DNA of 41,527 nt from Ideonella livida. Its GTDB lineage: Bacteria; Pseudomonadota; Gammaproteobacteria; Burkholderiales; Burkholderiaceae_C. The stretch is from the NCBI RefSeq assembly GCF_010499455.1, contig NZ_JAAGOH010000036.1, positions 1-41,527 on the forward strand, given 5' to 3'. This document shows positions 7,978 through 18,355 of this stretch, piece by piece (the first letter of the stretch is position 1; each line of letters starts with the position of its first letter). A program made the position numbers and the translations under genes. A model generated the notes under the pieces. The model was given only the letters and a program-made list of their open reading frames with translations, was not told the origin of the DNA and did no database searches.

Positions 7978-8735
7978 CGGCGGCGGCGGCGGCGCACGAT
8001 GCCCACCGCCCCCAGGCCGGCCATCAGCAGGGCCCAGGATTCCGGCTCCGGCACGGCGGCGGCGGTGTTGACGGTTTGGCCCGCCACGGTGATGCCGGCC
8101 ACGGCCATGCCACTGTCAAAGCTGGTGTCGCCCCAGTTGGCCACGCCGAACTCCAGGTAGTAGTTGCCAGCGCTGGTCAGGGTGTAGCTGGAATTGACCC
8201 AGCCGGTGTGCCCGCAACCCGTGGAATAGCAGCGGCCTGAGTCGGTGCCCAGCTGCGCCCAGGTGGTGCCAGACAGGATGCTCACCGAGCTGGGATTGAG
8301 GCTAGCCGTTGGGGCGGGCATGCCCGTGCCGGGCACCACCGAGCCCGAAGCGACCGTGCGCGCCGTGAACAGCATGGCGACTTGGCTGCCACCGGCACTC
8401 ATGAGGCGAGCCCAGGCGTAGTCGGCAAAGCCCGCACCGTCCGAGGTCACGTAGTCGAAGTTGAACGCCAGGGCGTCATTGGCCGCTGCGCTGAACACGT
8501 CACTGGTCAGCACCGAGCCGTTGACGCCGCCAATGCTGGCGAGCACCGCCCCCGTGGCGCCCGCCGCCGTGGACACATAGGAATAGCTGCCGTTGCCCAC
8601 TGGCGCGGCAGTCACCACCCCATTGGCTGTGGCGGTGCCGCAGTCCCCCACACAGCCCGCCCAGGCGGACGACAGCGGGGCCAAGGAAACCAGGGCTGCG
8701 GCAGCCAAAGCGACGACGTTGAGACGAGTGACCAT
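7965..8735 (-). CDS. PEP-CTERM sorting domain protein
   Basis: A secreted protein of 256 residues with an N-terminal signal peptide (about 1-26, cleavage near SAWA) and a C-terminal PEP-CTERM anchor: [10 protein letters not shown], a hydrophobic helix, then RRRRRR. Such proteins are cut and sorted to the surface by exosortase in bacteria that make exopolysaccharide. The body is rich in G, A, S and T with four cysteines and is probably beta-rich, with no enzymatic motif. ATG at 8735 is chosen because GGAGG lies 5 bp upstream. Its 3' end overlaps the convergent activator gene by 13 bp. No exosortase gene is in the window, so it must be encoded elsewhere. Confidence 0.85.
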   Translation of the reverse strand: MVTRLNVVALAAAALVSLAPLSSAWAGCVGDCGTATANGVVTAAPVGNGSYSYVSTAAGATGAVLASIGGVNGSVLTSDVFSAAANDALAFNFDYVTSDGAGFADYAWARLMSAGGSQVAMLFTARTVASGSVVPGTGMPAPTASLNPSSVSILSGTTWAQLGTDSGRCYSTGCGHTGWVNSSYTLTSAGNYYLEFGVANWGDTSFDSGMAVAGITVAGQTVNTAAAVPEPESWALLMAGLGAVGIVRRRRRRQSV

Positions 8736-8876
8736 GGGAACCTCCAAGCAAAACTACACGAATGAAGGAACGTTTCCTGGGCAGCTCGCACCTTGAAACG
8801 AACGGATCTCAATGTAACTTTCTGCAAGTTCCGCGTCACAACCTCGTCCGCCAACATCGTCACATTTATCGACTTT

Positions 8877-8889
8877 TCAACATTGTTGA
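8877..8889. promoter_or_regulatory. Palindrome upstream of the PEP-CTERM gene
   Basis: TCAACA-T-TGTTGA is a perfect 13-bp palindrome in the AT-richer gap (8736-8933) between the solute-receptor gene and the PEP-CTERM gene. It lies about 140 bp upstream of the PEP-CTERM start and 45 bp past the end of the receptor gene. An operator role is possible but unproven. Confidence 0.3.
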
Positions 8890-8933
8890 GTGCTGAAGAC
8901 CATGTTTTACCAACTTTACAATCCTCATGATTT

Positions 8934-10112
8934 TCACGGCGCCACCACCCAAAACGGGCTGGCAATGCGCCACTGGCCTTGCGCCAGTTTCATGGGCAGG
9001 GTGGCACGGTTGGGGTTGTGGCCGCTGCCGCCGGCACCCACGGTGAAGCGGGTGCCCAGCATGGACAGCTCCACCTCTTTGACGGCCTGCAGCGCGCGGG
9101 CCACGTTGGCGCGGCTGATCTCGCCGTCCATGGCGCGCAGGGTGCGCACAAACAGCTGCGCCGCCGTGTAGCCGCCCTGCGAGAAGGACGACAGGGGCAC
9201 CTGGCCGCGCCGCATCACGGCGCGCCAGTCGCTCAGCGTGGGTGAGCGGCTGGACCAGGGTTCAAACTCGGCCATGCAGTAGACGGGTGCGGTGCCGGCG
9301 GCCAATTCAGCAGCCACCCGCTCGGTGTAGGCCGGGGTGAGGAAGACGGTGGGCACCTTGCCCAGCCGGGGGTGGGCCTGCACCGCCCGGGCCCAGGCCA
9401 GCACCAGGGGCTCCACGCCGCCATGCACGACGGCGTCGCACTGCTTTTCTTCGGCCTGGGCCACCAAGACCTTCACATCGCCGGTGGGGTTGAACAGGCC
9501 CAGGTGGGCCAGGGTGACGCCGGCCTCTTTTTGCCAGGCCTGGGCGGTGGCCCGGTAGGCCGGGCCCATGCCCGGCAGGTCCATCACGAAGGCGCAGAGG
9601 CGCCGGGCGCGCAGCACCTCGTGCGCGTACTGCAGGCTGTTGCGCAGCGACAGGTAGGGCCCGGTGTTGACCGGCACGATGTGCGCGCTGGCAAAGCAGG
9701 CCGGCTCCACGCCGGTGCCCTGCAGCGCCATCAGGCCGGCGGCCTGGTAGGCGGCGGCGTTGTGGGTGCAGTCCACGGTGCTGGCACTGCCCACCAGGGC
9801 CACGGTGCGCGGATCCTCCAGCAGGCGCTGGGCGGCGGCGCGGGCGGTGGCGGGGTCGCCCTGGTCGTCGGCCACCACCAGCTCCAGGCGCCGGCCACGC
9901 ACCCCACCGCTGGCATTGACGGCGTCGAAATAGGCCCGCACCGCGGCGGTGGACTCTGGAAAGGCCGCCGGCCCGGTCAGGCTGCTGACGGCGCCCACGC
10001 GGATGACGCCCGCGTCCTGCGCCAGGGCGGTCACCGGCGGTGCGACGCCCGCCAGCCAGACCAGTGCGGCCGCCATGGCCGCCGCCCGGGATTGTTGAGG
10101 CCAGAGGGACAT
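8934..10112 (-). CDS. ABC-type branched-chain amino acid/amide substrate-binding protein (orphan)
   Basis: A periplasmic solute-binding protein of 392 residues, type I fold (Peripla_BP_6, LivK/AmiC class). The signal peptide ends near residue 31 (TALA-QD). The mature part begins VIRVGAVSSLTGPAA, the typical opening strand of the family, followed by ELVVADDQGDPATA and a lid with SQGGYTAAQLF. ATG at 10112 has AAGGAG 5 bp upstream and lies 2 bp after the stop of the activator gene, so the two are co-transcribed. No permease or ATPase genes are nearby. In aromatic-degradation clusters such receptors may capture the growth substrate or intermediates; the ligand is unknown. Confidence 0.85.
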   Translation of the reverse strand: MSLWPQQSRAAAMAAALVWLAGVAPPVTALAQDAGVIRVGAVSSLTGPAAFPESTAAVRAYFDAVNASGGVRGRRLELVVADDQGDPATARAAAQRLLEDPRTVALVGSASTVDCTHNAAAYQAAGLMALQGTGVEPACFASAHIVPVNTGPYLSLRNSLQYAHEVLRARRLCAFVMDLPGMGPAYRATAQAWQKEAGVTLAHLGLFNPTGDVKVLVAQAEEKQCDAVVHGGVEPLVLAWARAVQAHPRLGKVPTVFLTPAYTERVAAELAAGTAPVYCMAEFEPWSSRSPTLSDWRAVMRRGQVPLSSFSQGGYTAAQLFVRTLRAMDGEISRANVARALQAVKEVELSMLGTRFTVGAGGSGHNPNRATLPMKLAQGQWRIASPFWVVAP

Positions 10113-10114
10113 GG

Positions 10115-11965
<1,851 letters not shown>

Positions 11966-11972
11966 GACGGCC

Positions 11973-12914
11973 TCAGAGCGCCATGACCGCCTTGAGCCAC
12001 AGGGCGTTGCCCTGGCTGTGCCAGCGCGCGCCCGACTCCTGCTGCCAGCGCACCTCCAGCGAGGGGCTGGCCGGGTTGGCCTGCCAACGCAGCGCCGGGC
12101 CCAGGGCGGTGACGCGGGTGCGCATGCCATCGGCCACCTTGGCCCCGGCCTGCTCGTCGTCGCCGGTCTGGCGGATCAGGTAGCCCTGCAGGCCAAGCTG
12201 CCACTGCGGCGCCACGCGGGCGCCCAGGTTGAAGTCGGCATGCCAGTAGTTGCCGCTTTGGTAATCGGTGGCGCTGTTCTTGCCGTTGATCGAGTAGGTG
12301 ATCTTGGCGGAGGCGTCCACCGTGGCCCCCAGGTACGAGGCCACGAACACCGGCCGCCAGGTGGTGATGTGGTTGCCGGTGTTGACCATGCGCGTCTTGT
12401 CATAGTCGCCGGTGGGCAGCACCACGGCCAGGGCGGCGGCGGTGTGCAGTTGCGGGCTGTGGTGCCAGGCCACCAACGGGCCGATCTCCACATCGCCCAG
12501 GCCGGTGTGGCTGCCACTGGCGCCCGCAGCCTCCAGGCTGACCTTGGCCACGGGCAGCACGCCATAGATGCCGGGCTGACCGCCCAGCACCTCGCCCTGG
12601 GCCATGTAGAGCAGGCGGCCCACCACGGCGTCGGCCTTGACCGAGAAGCCAGGAATGGCGGCCTGGCCGTCGCCGCCATTGAAGCGGGTGGCGCTGTAGT
12701 GGTTGACGTAAACCAGGCCGTACAGGCCGGCCGGCGGCAAGGCACCGGCCAGAAAGCCCTCGGCGCCGGCGGCGGCGGTGGTCAGGCCGTTCTCGGTGGC
12801 GTGGGCGGCCAGGACGGCGGCACAGGCCAGGCCGCAGGCGCTGCGGCGCAGCGTGACGCCGCAACGGGTGGGCAGGGTCGGGCTCGCCCGGCGGGCGGCA
12901 GAGTGGCGGGTCAT
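11973..12914 (-). CDS. SphA/phenol meta-pathway outer-membrane protein family
   Basis: A secreted beta-barrel-like protein of 313 residues that resembles the Phenol_MetA_deg (SphA) family found in aromatic-degradation operons. A signal peptide occupies about the first 40 residues after a twin-Arg-containing start (ending near AAHA). The body shows barrel-like alternation and the family pattern of [24 protein letters not shown] and LPTGDYD. The family is thought to be outer-membrane proteins aiding uptake of aromatic compounds, but this is weakly established. ATG at 12914 follows GGAG by about 9 bp. It begins the minus-strand unit with the activator and solute receptor, and follows the tautomerase gene after a 236-bp gap with its own hairpins and a candidate promoter. 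Confidence 0.8.
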   Translation of the reverse strand: MTRHSAARRASPTLPTRCGVTLRRSACGLACAAVLAAHATENGLTTAAAGAEGFLAGALPPAGLYGLVYVNHYSATRFNGGDGQAAIPGFSVKADAVVGRLLYMAQGEVLGGQPGIYGVLPVAKVSLEAAGASGSHTGLGDVEIGPLVAWHHSPQLHTAAALAVVLPTGDYDKTRMVNTGNHITTWRPVFVASYLGATVDASAKITYSINGKNSATDYQSGNYWHADFNLGARVAPQWQLGLQGYLIRQTGDDEQAGAKVADGMRTRVTALGPALRWQANPASPSLEVRWQQESGARWHSQGNALWLKAVMAL

Positions 12915-12938
12915 GAATCGTGTCTCCTGTGTGATGGC

Positions 12939-12956
12939 GGCGCCCGGCTGGGCGCC
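12939..12956 (-). terminator. Hairpin before the SphA-like gene
   Basis: GGCGCCC-GGCT-GGGCGCC is a perfect 7-bp stem in the leader region of the SphA-like gene, after the end of the tautomerase gene. It has no run of U on the minus strand. It could end transcription of the meta operon, stabilise the downstream message, or control its translation. Confidence 0.35.
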
Positions 12957-12968
12957 TGAGGACACCCC

Positions 12969-12983
12969 GCAAGGGCATGCCCC
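12969..12983 (-). promoter_or_regulatory. Possible sigma-54 promoter of the SphA-like/activator/receptor unit
   Basis: The minus strand reads GGGGCATGCCCTTGC (12983-12969). It has GG and GC with exactly 10 bp between and a perfect TTGC, but the -24 box otherwise differs from TGGCAC. A start near 12957 would be about 43 bp before the ATG. The unit encodes a sigma-54 activator, which makes the reading plausible. The same bases form a palindrome (GGGCATGCCC), an alternative reason for their conservation. Confidence 0.3.
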
Positions 12984-13150
12984 TTCAGGTGGAGGCAGGC
13001 GACCATGCGGCGGCGCATCCCACGCCCGGCTCTGTGGCCGGTGAGGGGATGTCGGGTGCCGGCGGCATGGGCCAGCACCTCATGGGATCAGGGCAAGGAC
13101 CGGCAGGGCGCAGACCGCTGGGCCTGCGCGCCAGGTGCGCGGTCAGGGCA

Positions 13151-13621
13151 TCAAGCGCCCAGGCTGGTGGTGGCGGCCTGGGGCGCTGCGACCGCGTTTT
13201 GGCGCGCCGCCAGCTCGGCGGCGCGGGCCACGCTGGCGGGCACGCCGCCAATGGCCCAGCGGTCGGGGTGCACCGGGTCGATCATCACGCGCACGCGCTG
13301 CGGGTCACTGCCCAGCACGCGGGCCACGGTGGCGCTCATCTCGGCCATGGTGCGGTGCACCATCTCCAGCGAGCGCCCCTCCATCAAGGCCAGGCGAACC
13401 AAGGGGATCTCGGCCTGTGCCCGGGGCACGCGGGCCAGCACCTCGTCGGCCGGCTCACCGGCAATGGCGTACAGCGCCGGGTCCACCTCGGTGATCCAGA
13501 CCTGCAGACGGTCGGGCGGGGCATCGAGGGCGCGGGCAAAGGTGGCCGAGGCCTCGCGCAGCAGTTGTTTGAGCACCGGGCGGGGGTGGCCGGCCAGCAC
13601 ATGGATGTTGGCAAGGGGCAT
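13151..13621 (-). CDS. Fused two-domain tautomerase of the 4-oxalocrotonate tautomerase superfamily
   Basis: This 156-residue protein contains two tandem 4-OT-like units (about 2-65 and 73-135), where ordinary 4-OT has one of about 62 residues. Unit 1 keeps the N-terminal proline (P2) that acts as the base, but the positions of catalytic Arg11 and Arg39 are H12 and Q40. Unit 2 begins with an internal proline (P73, which cannot be a free N-terminus) but keeps both arginines, R83 in EGRS and R111 in RVRV, with W122 at the Phe50 position. The two halves thus seem to complement each other. In place, it would interconvert 2-hydroxymuconate and 4-oxalocrotonate in the meta pathway. It is the last gene of the meta operon proper. 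Confidence 0.8.
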   Translation of the reverse strand: MPLANIHVLAGHPRPVLKQLLREASATFARALDAPPDRLQVWITEVDPALYAIAGEPADEVLARVPRAQAEIPLVRLALMEGRSLEMVHRTMAEMSATVARVLGSDPQRVRVMIDPVHPDRWAIGGVPASVARAAELAARQNAVAAPQAATTSLGA

Positions 13622-13649
13622 CAGAAGCTCCTCATTCGGTGTTCGGTGT

Positions 13650-14438
13650 TCAGGGCAGACCCCGGCGGCGGCCGGCGTCCAGCATCAGGGTGGAGCCGGT
13701 CATGGCGTCGGCCTCCGGGTCCAGCAGCAGGCCCACGGCCCAGGCCACTTGCGCAGGCGTGGTGAGCTGACCCAGGGAGGAGTCGGCGCGCAGGTCGTCC
13801 AGCACCGCCTCGGGCGTGCTGCCCTGCAGGCGGGCGCGGTCGGCGGCCACGCGGTGCAGGCGCTCGGTGTCGGCCGGGCCGGGGGCCAGGGTGTGGGCGG
13901 TGATGCCGCGCTCGCCATAAGCCAGGCTGAGCTGGCGCACCACGTTGAACAGCGCGGCATTGGCAATGCCGGCGGCTGCCGCGTAGGCGGTGGGCTCCAG
14001 CCCGTAGTGGCCGGCAATGGCGATCAGGCGCGACTGCGGCACCAAGTGCCCGTCCACCGCCCGCACCAGGCGCAGCAGGCCGCCCACCTTGATGTTGACC
14101 GCGTCCACCAGGGCGGCGGTGGCCACGCTGGCAATGCCGCCGGCCACGGCCACACCGGGGCCGTGCACCACGGCGCGCACCACGGCGGGCTGGGCCGCGC
14201 TGCCCTGGGCCTGCACCACCGTGCGGATGGCCTCGGTAGCCAGGTCATCGGCGATGTCGGCCACGCAGGGCACCAGGGCGGGGCCAAAGCGGGTGGCCAG
14301 GCCGTCCAGGCTGGCGGCGCTGCGGGCCACGGCCAGCACCGTCAACCCACGGCCGATGAGGCGCTGCACGATGGGCTGGCCAAAGGCGCCGGTGGCGCCC
14401 ACCACCACCGCCAGTTCACGCGGCTGCGGCGCGTTCAT
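13650..14438 (-). CDS. Short-chain dehydrogenase/reductase-like protein lacking the catalytic Lys
   Basis: A 262-residue Rossmann-fold protein. The nucleotide-binding loop is GATGAFG (14-20), and NIK (115-117) matches the structural Asn region. The usual Ser-Tyr-x3-Lys triad is incomplete: Y152 is present but the Lys position is A156, and the Ser position (about 142) is Ala or Gly. The C-terminal motif (DADAMTGSTLMLDAG-like) is typical of SDRs. ATG overlaps the aldolase stop by one base (TGATG), so translation is coupled. Its role in the meta pathway is unclear; it could bind a nucleotide without reducing anything or use a different mechanism. Confidence 0.75.
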   Translation of the reverse strand: MNAPQPRELAVVVGATGAFGQPIVQRLIGRGLTVLAVARSAASLDGLATRFGPALVPCVADIADDLATEAIRTVVQAQGSAAQPAVVRAVVHGPGVAVAGGIASVATAALVDAVNIKVGGLLRLVRAVDGHLVPQSRLIAIAGHYGLEPTAYAAAAGIANAALFNVVRQLSLAYGERGITAHTLAPGPADTERLHRVAADRARLQGSTPEAVLDDLRADSSLGQLTTPAQVAWAVGLLLDPEADAMTGSTLMLDAGRRRGLP

Positions 14439-15508
14439 CACGCGCCCACCTGGCTGCGCAACACGTCCTTGAGCAGGCCACGCGCCTTGGCCATGGTCAT
14501 CGCCGTGTCTTCGATCATGTCCTCTTGGCCCGAGATCATCTTCTTGCGGCCCAGCTCCACCAGGATGTCGCGCGCCGGCACGCCAAAGCGCGCTTCGGCC
14601 CGCTTGGCATGCAGCAAGAAGGTGGAGTACACGCCGGCAAAGCCCAGGGTGAGCGAGTCGCGGTCGATGCGCACGATGCGCTCGGCCATCAGCGGCAGGA
14701 TCACCTCTTCGGCCACGTCCATGAGCTTGAACAGGTCCACGCCGGTCTGGATGCCCATGCGCTCGCACACCGCCAGCAGCACCTCCAGCGGGGTGTTGCC
14801 GGCACCGGCGCCCAGGCCGCCCACCGAGCCATCGATGCGGCTGGCGCCGGCGGCAATCGCCGCAATCGAGTTGCTGATGCCCAGGCCCAGGTTGTGGTGG
14901 CCGTGGAAGCCGATCTCGGTTTCGGGCTTGAGCACGTCACGCAGGGCGCTGACGGCGGCGGTCACGTCATCGGGCAGCATGTAGCCGGCCGAGTCGGTGA
15001 TGTAGAGGGTTTGCGCGCCATAGCTCTCCATCAGCTTGGCCTGCTGGGCCAGGCCGGCGGGCGTGTTCAGGTGGGCCATCATCAAGAAGCCCGTGGTGTC
15101 CATGCCCAGCTTGCGGGCGTAGGCGATGTGCTGGGGCGATGTGTCGGCCTCGGTGCAGTGGGTGGCCACGTGCACGCTGCGGGCACCGCAGTCGTAGGCG
15201 CTTTGCAGTTCACGCATGGTGCCCAGGCCGGGGATGAGCAGCACACTGACCTTGGCCTGCTTCATCAGCGGGCACACGGCGCGCAGGTACTCCTCGTTGC
15301 TGGCCAGGGCAAAACCGTGCTGCAGCGAGTTGCCGCCCAGGCCGGCGCCGTGCGTGACCTGGATCAGCGGCACGCCGGCCGCATCCAGCGCGGTGGCCAC
15401 TTTCACCATCTGCTCCACGCTGATCTGCTCGCGCTTGGCGTGCATGCCGTCGCGCAGGCACATGTCGTGCAGCATCACCTGGCGGCCCTTGAGGTTCATC
15501 GGTGTCAT
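14438..15508 (-). CDS. dmpG: 4-hydroxy-2-oxovalerate aldolase
   Basis: Cleaves 4-hydroxy-2-oxovalerate to pyruvate and acetaldehyde near the end of the meta pathway, and channels acetaldehyde to the acylating dehydrogenase encoded upstream. The 356 residues match the family length (about 345). The HMGL-like TIM barrel has LRDGMHA (18-24), with the metal-binding Asp and catalytic Arg and His, and the second metal motif GFHGHHNLG near 200. The C-terminal communication domain (about 280-356) that docks on the dehydrogenase is present. The start has AGGAG 8 bp upstream. It lies 25 bp after the dehydrogenase gene. Confidence 0.95.
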   Translation of the reverse strand: MTPMNLKGRQVMLHDMCLRDGMHAKREQISVEQMVKVATALDAAGVPLIQVTHGAGLGGNSLQHGFALASNEEYLRAVCPLMKQAKVSVLLIPGLGTMRELQSAYDCGARSVHVATHCTEADTSPQHIAYARKLGMDTTGFLMMAHLNTPAGLAQQAKLMESYGAQTLYITDSAGYMLPDDVTAAVSALRDVLKPETEIGFHGHHNLGLGISNSIAAIAAGASRIDGSVGGLGAGAGNTPLEVLLAVCERMGIQTGVDLFKLMDVAEEVILPLMAERIVRIDRDSLTLGFAGVYSTFLLHAKRAEARFGVPARDILVELGRKKMISGQEDMIEDTAMTMAKARGLLKDVLRSQVGA

Positions 15509-15533
15509 GGTCGGATCTCCTTGGGGGCGGGGC

Positions 15534-16460
15534 TCAGGCGGCGGCCGGCGTGGGCTTCAGGGTGATGGCGCCGGAGAGGATCTCGGCGGCAAACATCTCG
15601 GCGGTGCGGCAGGCGGCGGCGGTCATGATGTCGAGGTTGCCGGCGTAGGTGGGCAGGTAGTCGCCCAGGCCCTTGACCTCCATGAACACGGCCACGCGCT
15701 TGCCGTCAAACAGCGGGCCGTTGACCAGGCGGTAGCCGGGCACGTACTTCTGCACCTCTTCGATCATGGCCAGCACCGAGTCGATGATCCGGGTCTGGTC
15801 GGGCTCGGTCTCGCACAGGCAGTTGATCGTGTTGCGCATGATCATGGGCGGCTCGGCCGGGTTGATGATGGCCAGCGCCTTGCCCTTCTTGGCCCCGCCC
15901 ACGCGCTCGATGGCACTGGAGGTGGTGTAGGTGAACTCGTCTAAGTTAGCGCGGGTGCCCGGGCCGATGGACTTGCTGGCCAGGCTGGCCACGATCTCGC
16001 CATAGGCCACCGGCTGCACACGGCTGATGGCGTGCACGATCGGTATCGTGGCCTGGCCGGCGCAGGAGATCATGTTGACGTTCATCTCAACGCGATCCGC
16101 ATGCTGCTTGAGGTTGACCGGCGGCACGCACAGCGGGCCGATGGCCGCCGGGGTCAGGTCCACCATCAGCACGCCCAGGGCATTGAGCTTGCGCGAGTTC
16201 TCGGCATGCACATAGGCGCTGGTGGCGTCAAAGGCAATCTGGATGTTGTCTTCCAGCACATGGGGCAGCAGGCCGTCCACGCCCTCGGCGGTGGTCTTCA
16301 GGCCCATGTCGCGGGCGCGCTGCAGGCCTTCGGATTGCGGGTCGATGCCCACCATCCACACCGGTTCCAGCACGGGGCTGCGCTGGATCTTGTAGATGAG
16401 GTCGGTGCCGATGTTGCCGGAGCCGATCAGGGCGCAGCGGATCTTGCGGGGGGAGGTCAC
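15534..16460 (-). CDS. dmpF: Acetaldehyde dehydrogenase (acylating)
   Basis: Converts acetaldehyde, CoA and NAD to acetyl-CoA, working as a complex with the aldolase DmpG. The Rossmann motif GSGNIGTDL is near the N-terminus, and the catalytic cysteine lies in [12 protein letters not shown] (about residue 130). The length of 308 residues fits the family (about 310). The start is GTG at 16460 ([13 protein letters not shown]), where similarity to the family begins, with GGAG about 10 bp upstream; no ATG fits. It follows the Bug-receptor gene by 20 bp. Confidence 0.93.
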   Translation of the reverse strand: MTSPRKIRCALIGSGNIGTDLIYKIQRSPVLEPVWMVGIDPQSEGLQRARDMGLKTTAEGVDGLLPHVLEDNIQIAFDATSAYVHAENSRKLNALGVLMVDLTPAAIGPLCVPPVNLKQHADRVEMNVNMISCAGQATIPIVHAISRVQPVAYGEIVASLASKSIGPGTRANLDEFTYTTSSAIERVGGAKKGKALAIINPAEPPMIMRNTINCLCETEPDQTRIIDSVLAMIEEVQKYVPGYRLVNGPLFDGKRVAVFMEVKGLGDYLPTYAGNLDIMTAAACRTAEMFAAEILSGAITLKPTPAAA

Positions 16461-16480
16461 GGTGGAGGGTCTCCGGTCAG

Positions 16481-17482
16481 TCAATCGAGGGTGATGTGGG
16501 CGTCGCGGATGACCTGGCCCCAGCGCTGGTTCTCGTCGGCAATCCGCTTGGCGAACTGCTCGGGGCTGGAGGGCGCGGGCTCGGCGCCGATCTGGGCAAA
16601 ACGCTCGGCCACGTCGGGCCGCTTGAGGCCTTCGGTCAGCACGCGGTTGAGGGTGGCCACCACGTCCTTGGGCAGGCCGGCCGGGCCGATGAGGCCGAAC
16701 CACGACGGCACGTCAAAGCCCGGAAAGCCCTGCTCGGCCACGGTGGGCACCTGCGGCAGCAGCGGCGAACGGGTGGCCGCCGTGATGGCAATGGCCTTGA
16801 GCTTGCCCGCCTGCACATTGGGCGCGGTGGTGGCCAGCGAGGTCTCAAAACTCAGCAGCAGCTGGCCGCCCAGCAGGTCTTGCGCGGCCTGCGAGGTGCC
16901 CTTGTAGGGCACGTGCACCAGCTCGATGCCGGCCAGCGATTGCAGGTATTCACCCGCCAGGTGGTTGGAGGTGCCGATGCCCGAGCTGCCAAAGGGCAGC
17001 GACTTGGGGTGCGCCTTGGCGTAGGCGATCAGGCCCTTCAGATCATGGAAGGGCGCACTGGGGTGGGCCACGATGGCGCCCTTGGCAATGCCCAGCATCG
17101 AGACCGGCGTGAAGGCGGTCTTGACGTTGTACGGCAGCTTGGGCAGCAGCTGCGGCGCGATGGACAGGCTGCTGATGACCCCCACGCCCAGCACATAACC
17201 GTCGGGCGCGGCCTTGGCGATCTGGTCGGTGCCCAGGTTGCCGCCGGCGCCGGGGCGGTTTTCCACCACCACGGGCTGGCCCAGGCGGTCTGACAGCAGC
17301 TTGGCCGCCGTGCGGCCGATGATGTCGGTGGGCCCCCCCGGCGGGAAGGGCACGATCAGGGTGATGGGCTTGGCGGGCCAGGCGTCCGCCGCCAGGGCGG
17401 CGGGGGTGGTGGCCAGGCTGCCCAGCCCGGTGGCCGAGGCCCCGGCCAGCGGCAGGCAGGAGAGGAAGGTGCGACGTTGCAT
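16481..17482 (-). CDS. Bug-family (TctC-like) periplasmic solute receptor
   Basis: A periplasmic receptor of the tripartite tricarboxylate transporter type, 333 residues. A signal with a twin-Arg motif (QRRTFLS) and a hydrophobic core ends near residue 32 (LAADAWP). Family signatures are [15 protein letters not shown] (about 39-53) and the [11 protein letters not shown] loop. No membrane components (TctA/TctB) are nearby, as is common for Bug proteins in Burkholderiales. Placed between the decarboxylase and acetaldehyde dehydrogenase genes, it probably binds the aromatic substrate or a pathway acid; the ligand is unknown. Confidence 0.9.
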   Translation of the reverse strand: MQRRTFLSCLPLAGASATGLGSLATTPAALAADAWPAKPITLIVPFPPGGPTDIIGRTAAKLLSDRLGQPVVVENRPGAGGNLGTDQIAKAAPDGYVLGVGVISSLSIAPQLLPKLPYNVKTAFTPVSMLGIAKGAIVAHPSAPFHDLKGLIAYAKAHPKSLPFGSSGIGTSNHLAGEYLQSLAGIELVHVPYKGTSQAAQDLLGGQLLLSFETSLATTAPNVQAGKLKAIAITAATRSPLLPQVPTVAEQGFPGFDVPSWFGLIGPAGLPKDVVATLNRVLTEGLKRPDVAERFAQIGAEPAPSSPEQFAKRIADENQRWGQVIRDAHITLD

Positions 17483-17515
17483 GAGGTCAGGCTCAAAAGT
17501 TCAGACGAAGCGCAC

Positions 17516-18355
17516 TCAAACGAAGCGCACGCCCACGCTGCCCAGGCTTTGGAAGCGCGCGGCCACCACGTCGCCCGGCTTCACGGCAAAGGCTTCGGTG
17601 ATGCCGCCGCTCATCACAAAACTGCCGGCCGGCAGCGTTTGGCCCAGCTCATGCAGCACCTTGACCACCAGAGCCACGGCATCGGCCGGGTGGCCCATGA
17701 CGGCGGCGGTGGCGGCAATGGCCAGGGGCTCGCCGTTTTTCTCCAGCACCACGCCCAGGGTGTCCAGCTCCAGGTCCTCGGGCCGGCTGGGGCGGCCGCC
17801 CACCACATAGCGGGCAGAGGAGGAGTTGTCGGCCACCACACTTTGCAGGTCGAACTTGAAGCCGGTGTAGCGCGAGTCGATCACCTCGATGGCGGGCAGC
17901 ACAAAGTCGGTGGCGGCCAGCACCTGTTCACGGGTCACGTCGGGGCCGGCCAGGTCGGCTTTGGTGACGAAGGCCAGCTCCAGCTCCACGCGGGGGTGCA
18001 CCATGTCGTCGGTGCGCACGGCCGAGCCTTCGGGGCGAGCCATGTCGGCCAGCAAAAAGCCCACGGTGGGCACGCGCACGCCCATCTGGTCCATCTTGGC
18101 CTGCGAGGTGAGCCCGGCCTTCCAGCCCACCTGCCGGCGGCCCTGGGCCACCCAGCGGTCGCGCAGCGCGATCTGCACGGCGTAGCCATCGCCCAGGGTC
18201 ATGCCGGGGAAGTCTTCGGTGAGCTTGGGCATGGCGCGGGCGCCGGTCTGGGCGGCTTCCACGCGGTCGGTCAGGGCCTGCACTTGTTCAGCGCCGAGGG
18301 TGGTGCGCATGTCGGCCGTGGCGACAAGCGTGGCGGCGTCGTTGTTGAAAGTCAC
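17516..18355 (-). CDS. dmpH: 2-oxo-3-hexenedioate decarboxylase (4-oxalocrotonate decarboxylase)
   Basis: Decarboxylates 4-oxalocrotonate to 2-oxopent-4-enoate in the meta pathway and acts in a complex with the hydratase encoded just upstream. This 279-residue member of the hydratase/decarboxylase family has GWKAGLTSQAKM and the metal-binding PRVELELAFV strand. GTG at 18355 is chosen because it overlaps the hydratase stop in a GTGA 4-bp junction and has AAAGG 8 bp upstream. It is homologous to its neighbour, so assignment between the two rests on features: this one has SGGITEAFAVKPGD, which fits the decarboxylase. Confidence 0.88.
   Translation of the reverse strand: MTFNNDAATLVATADMRTTLGAEQVQALTDRVEAAQTGARAMPKLTEDFPGMTLGDGYAVQIALRDRWVAQGRRQVGWKAGLTSQAKMDQMGVRVPTVGFLLADMARPEGSAVRTDDMVHPRVELELAFVTKADLAGPDVTREQVLAATDFVLPAIEVIDSRYTGFKFDLQSVVADNSSSARYVVGGRPSRPEDLELDTLGVVLEKNGEPLAIAATAAVMGHPADAVALVVKVLHELGQTLPAGSFVMSGGITEAFAVKPGDVVAARFQSLGSVGVRFV

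Noticed and set aside
8823-8838. Sigma-54-like TGACGC-N5-TTGCA upstream of the PEP-CTERM gene
   Set aside because: The -12 part is good, but the essential GG of the -24 box is GA, so I do not call it a promoter although PEP-CTERM genes can be RpoN-dependent.
13005-14984. Very long plus-strand ORF (659 codons) opposite the tautomerase, SDR and aldolase genes
   Set aside because: Composition rich in G, H, A, R and Q as expected for antisense of GC-rich genes; the minus strand has recognisable families with ribosome-binding sites and coupled junctions.
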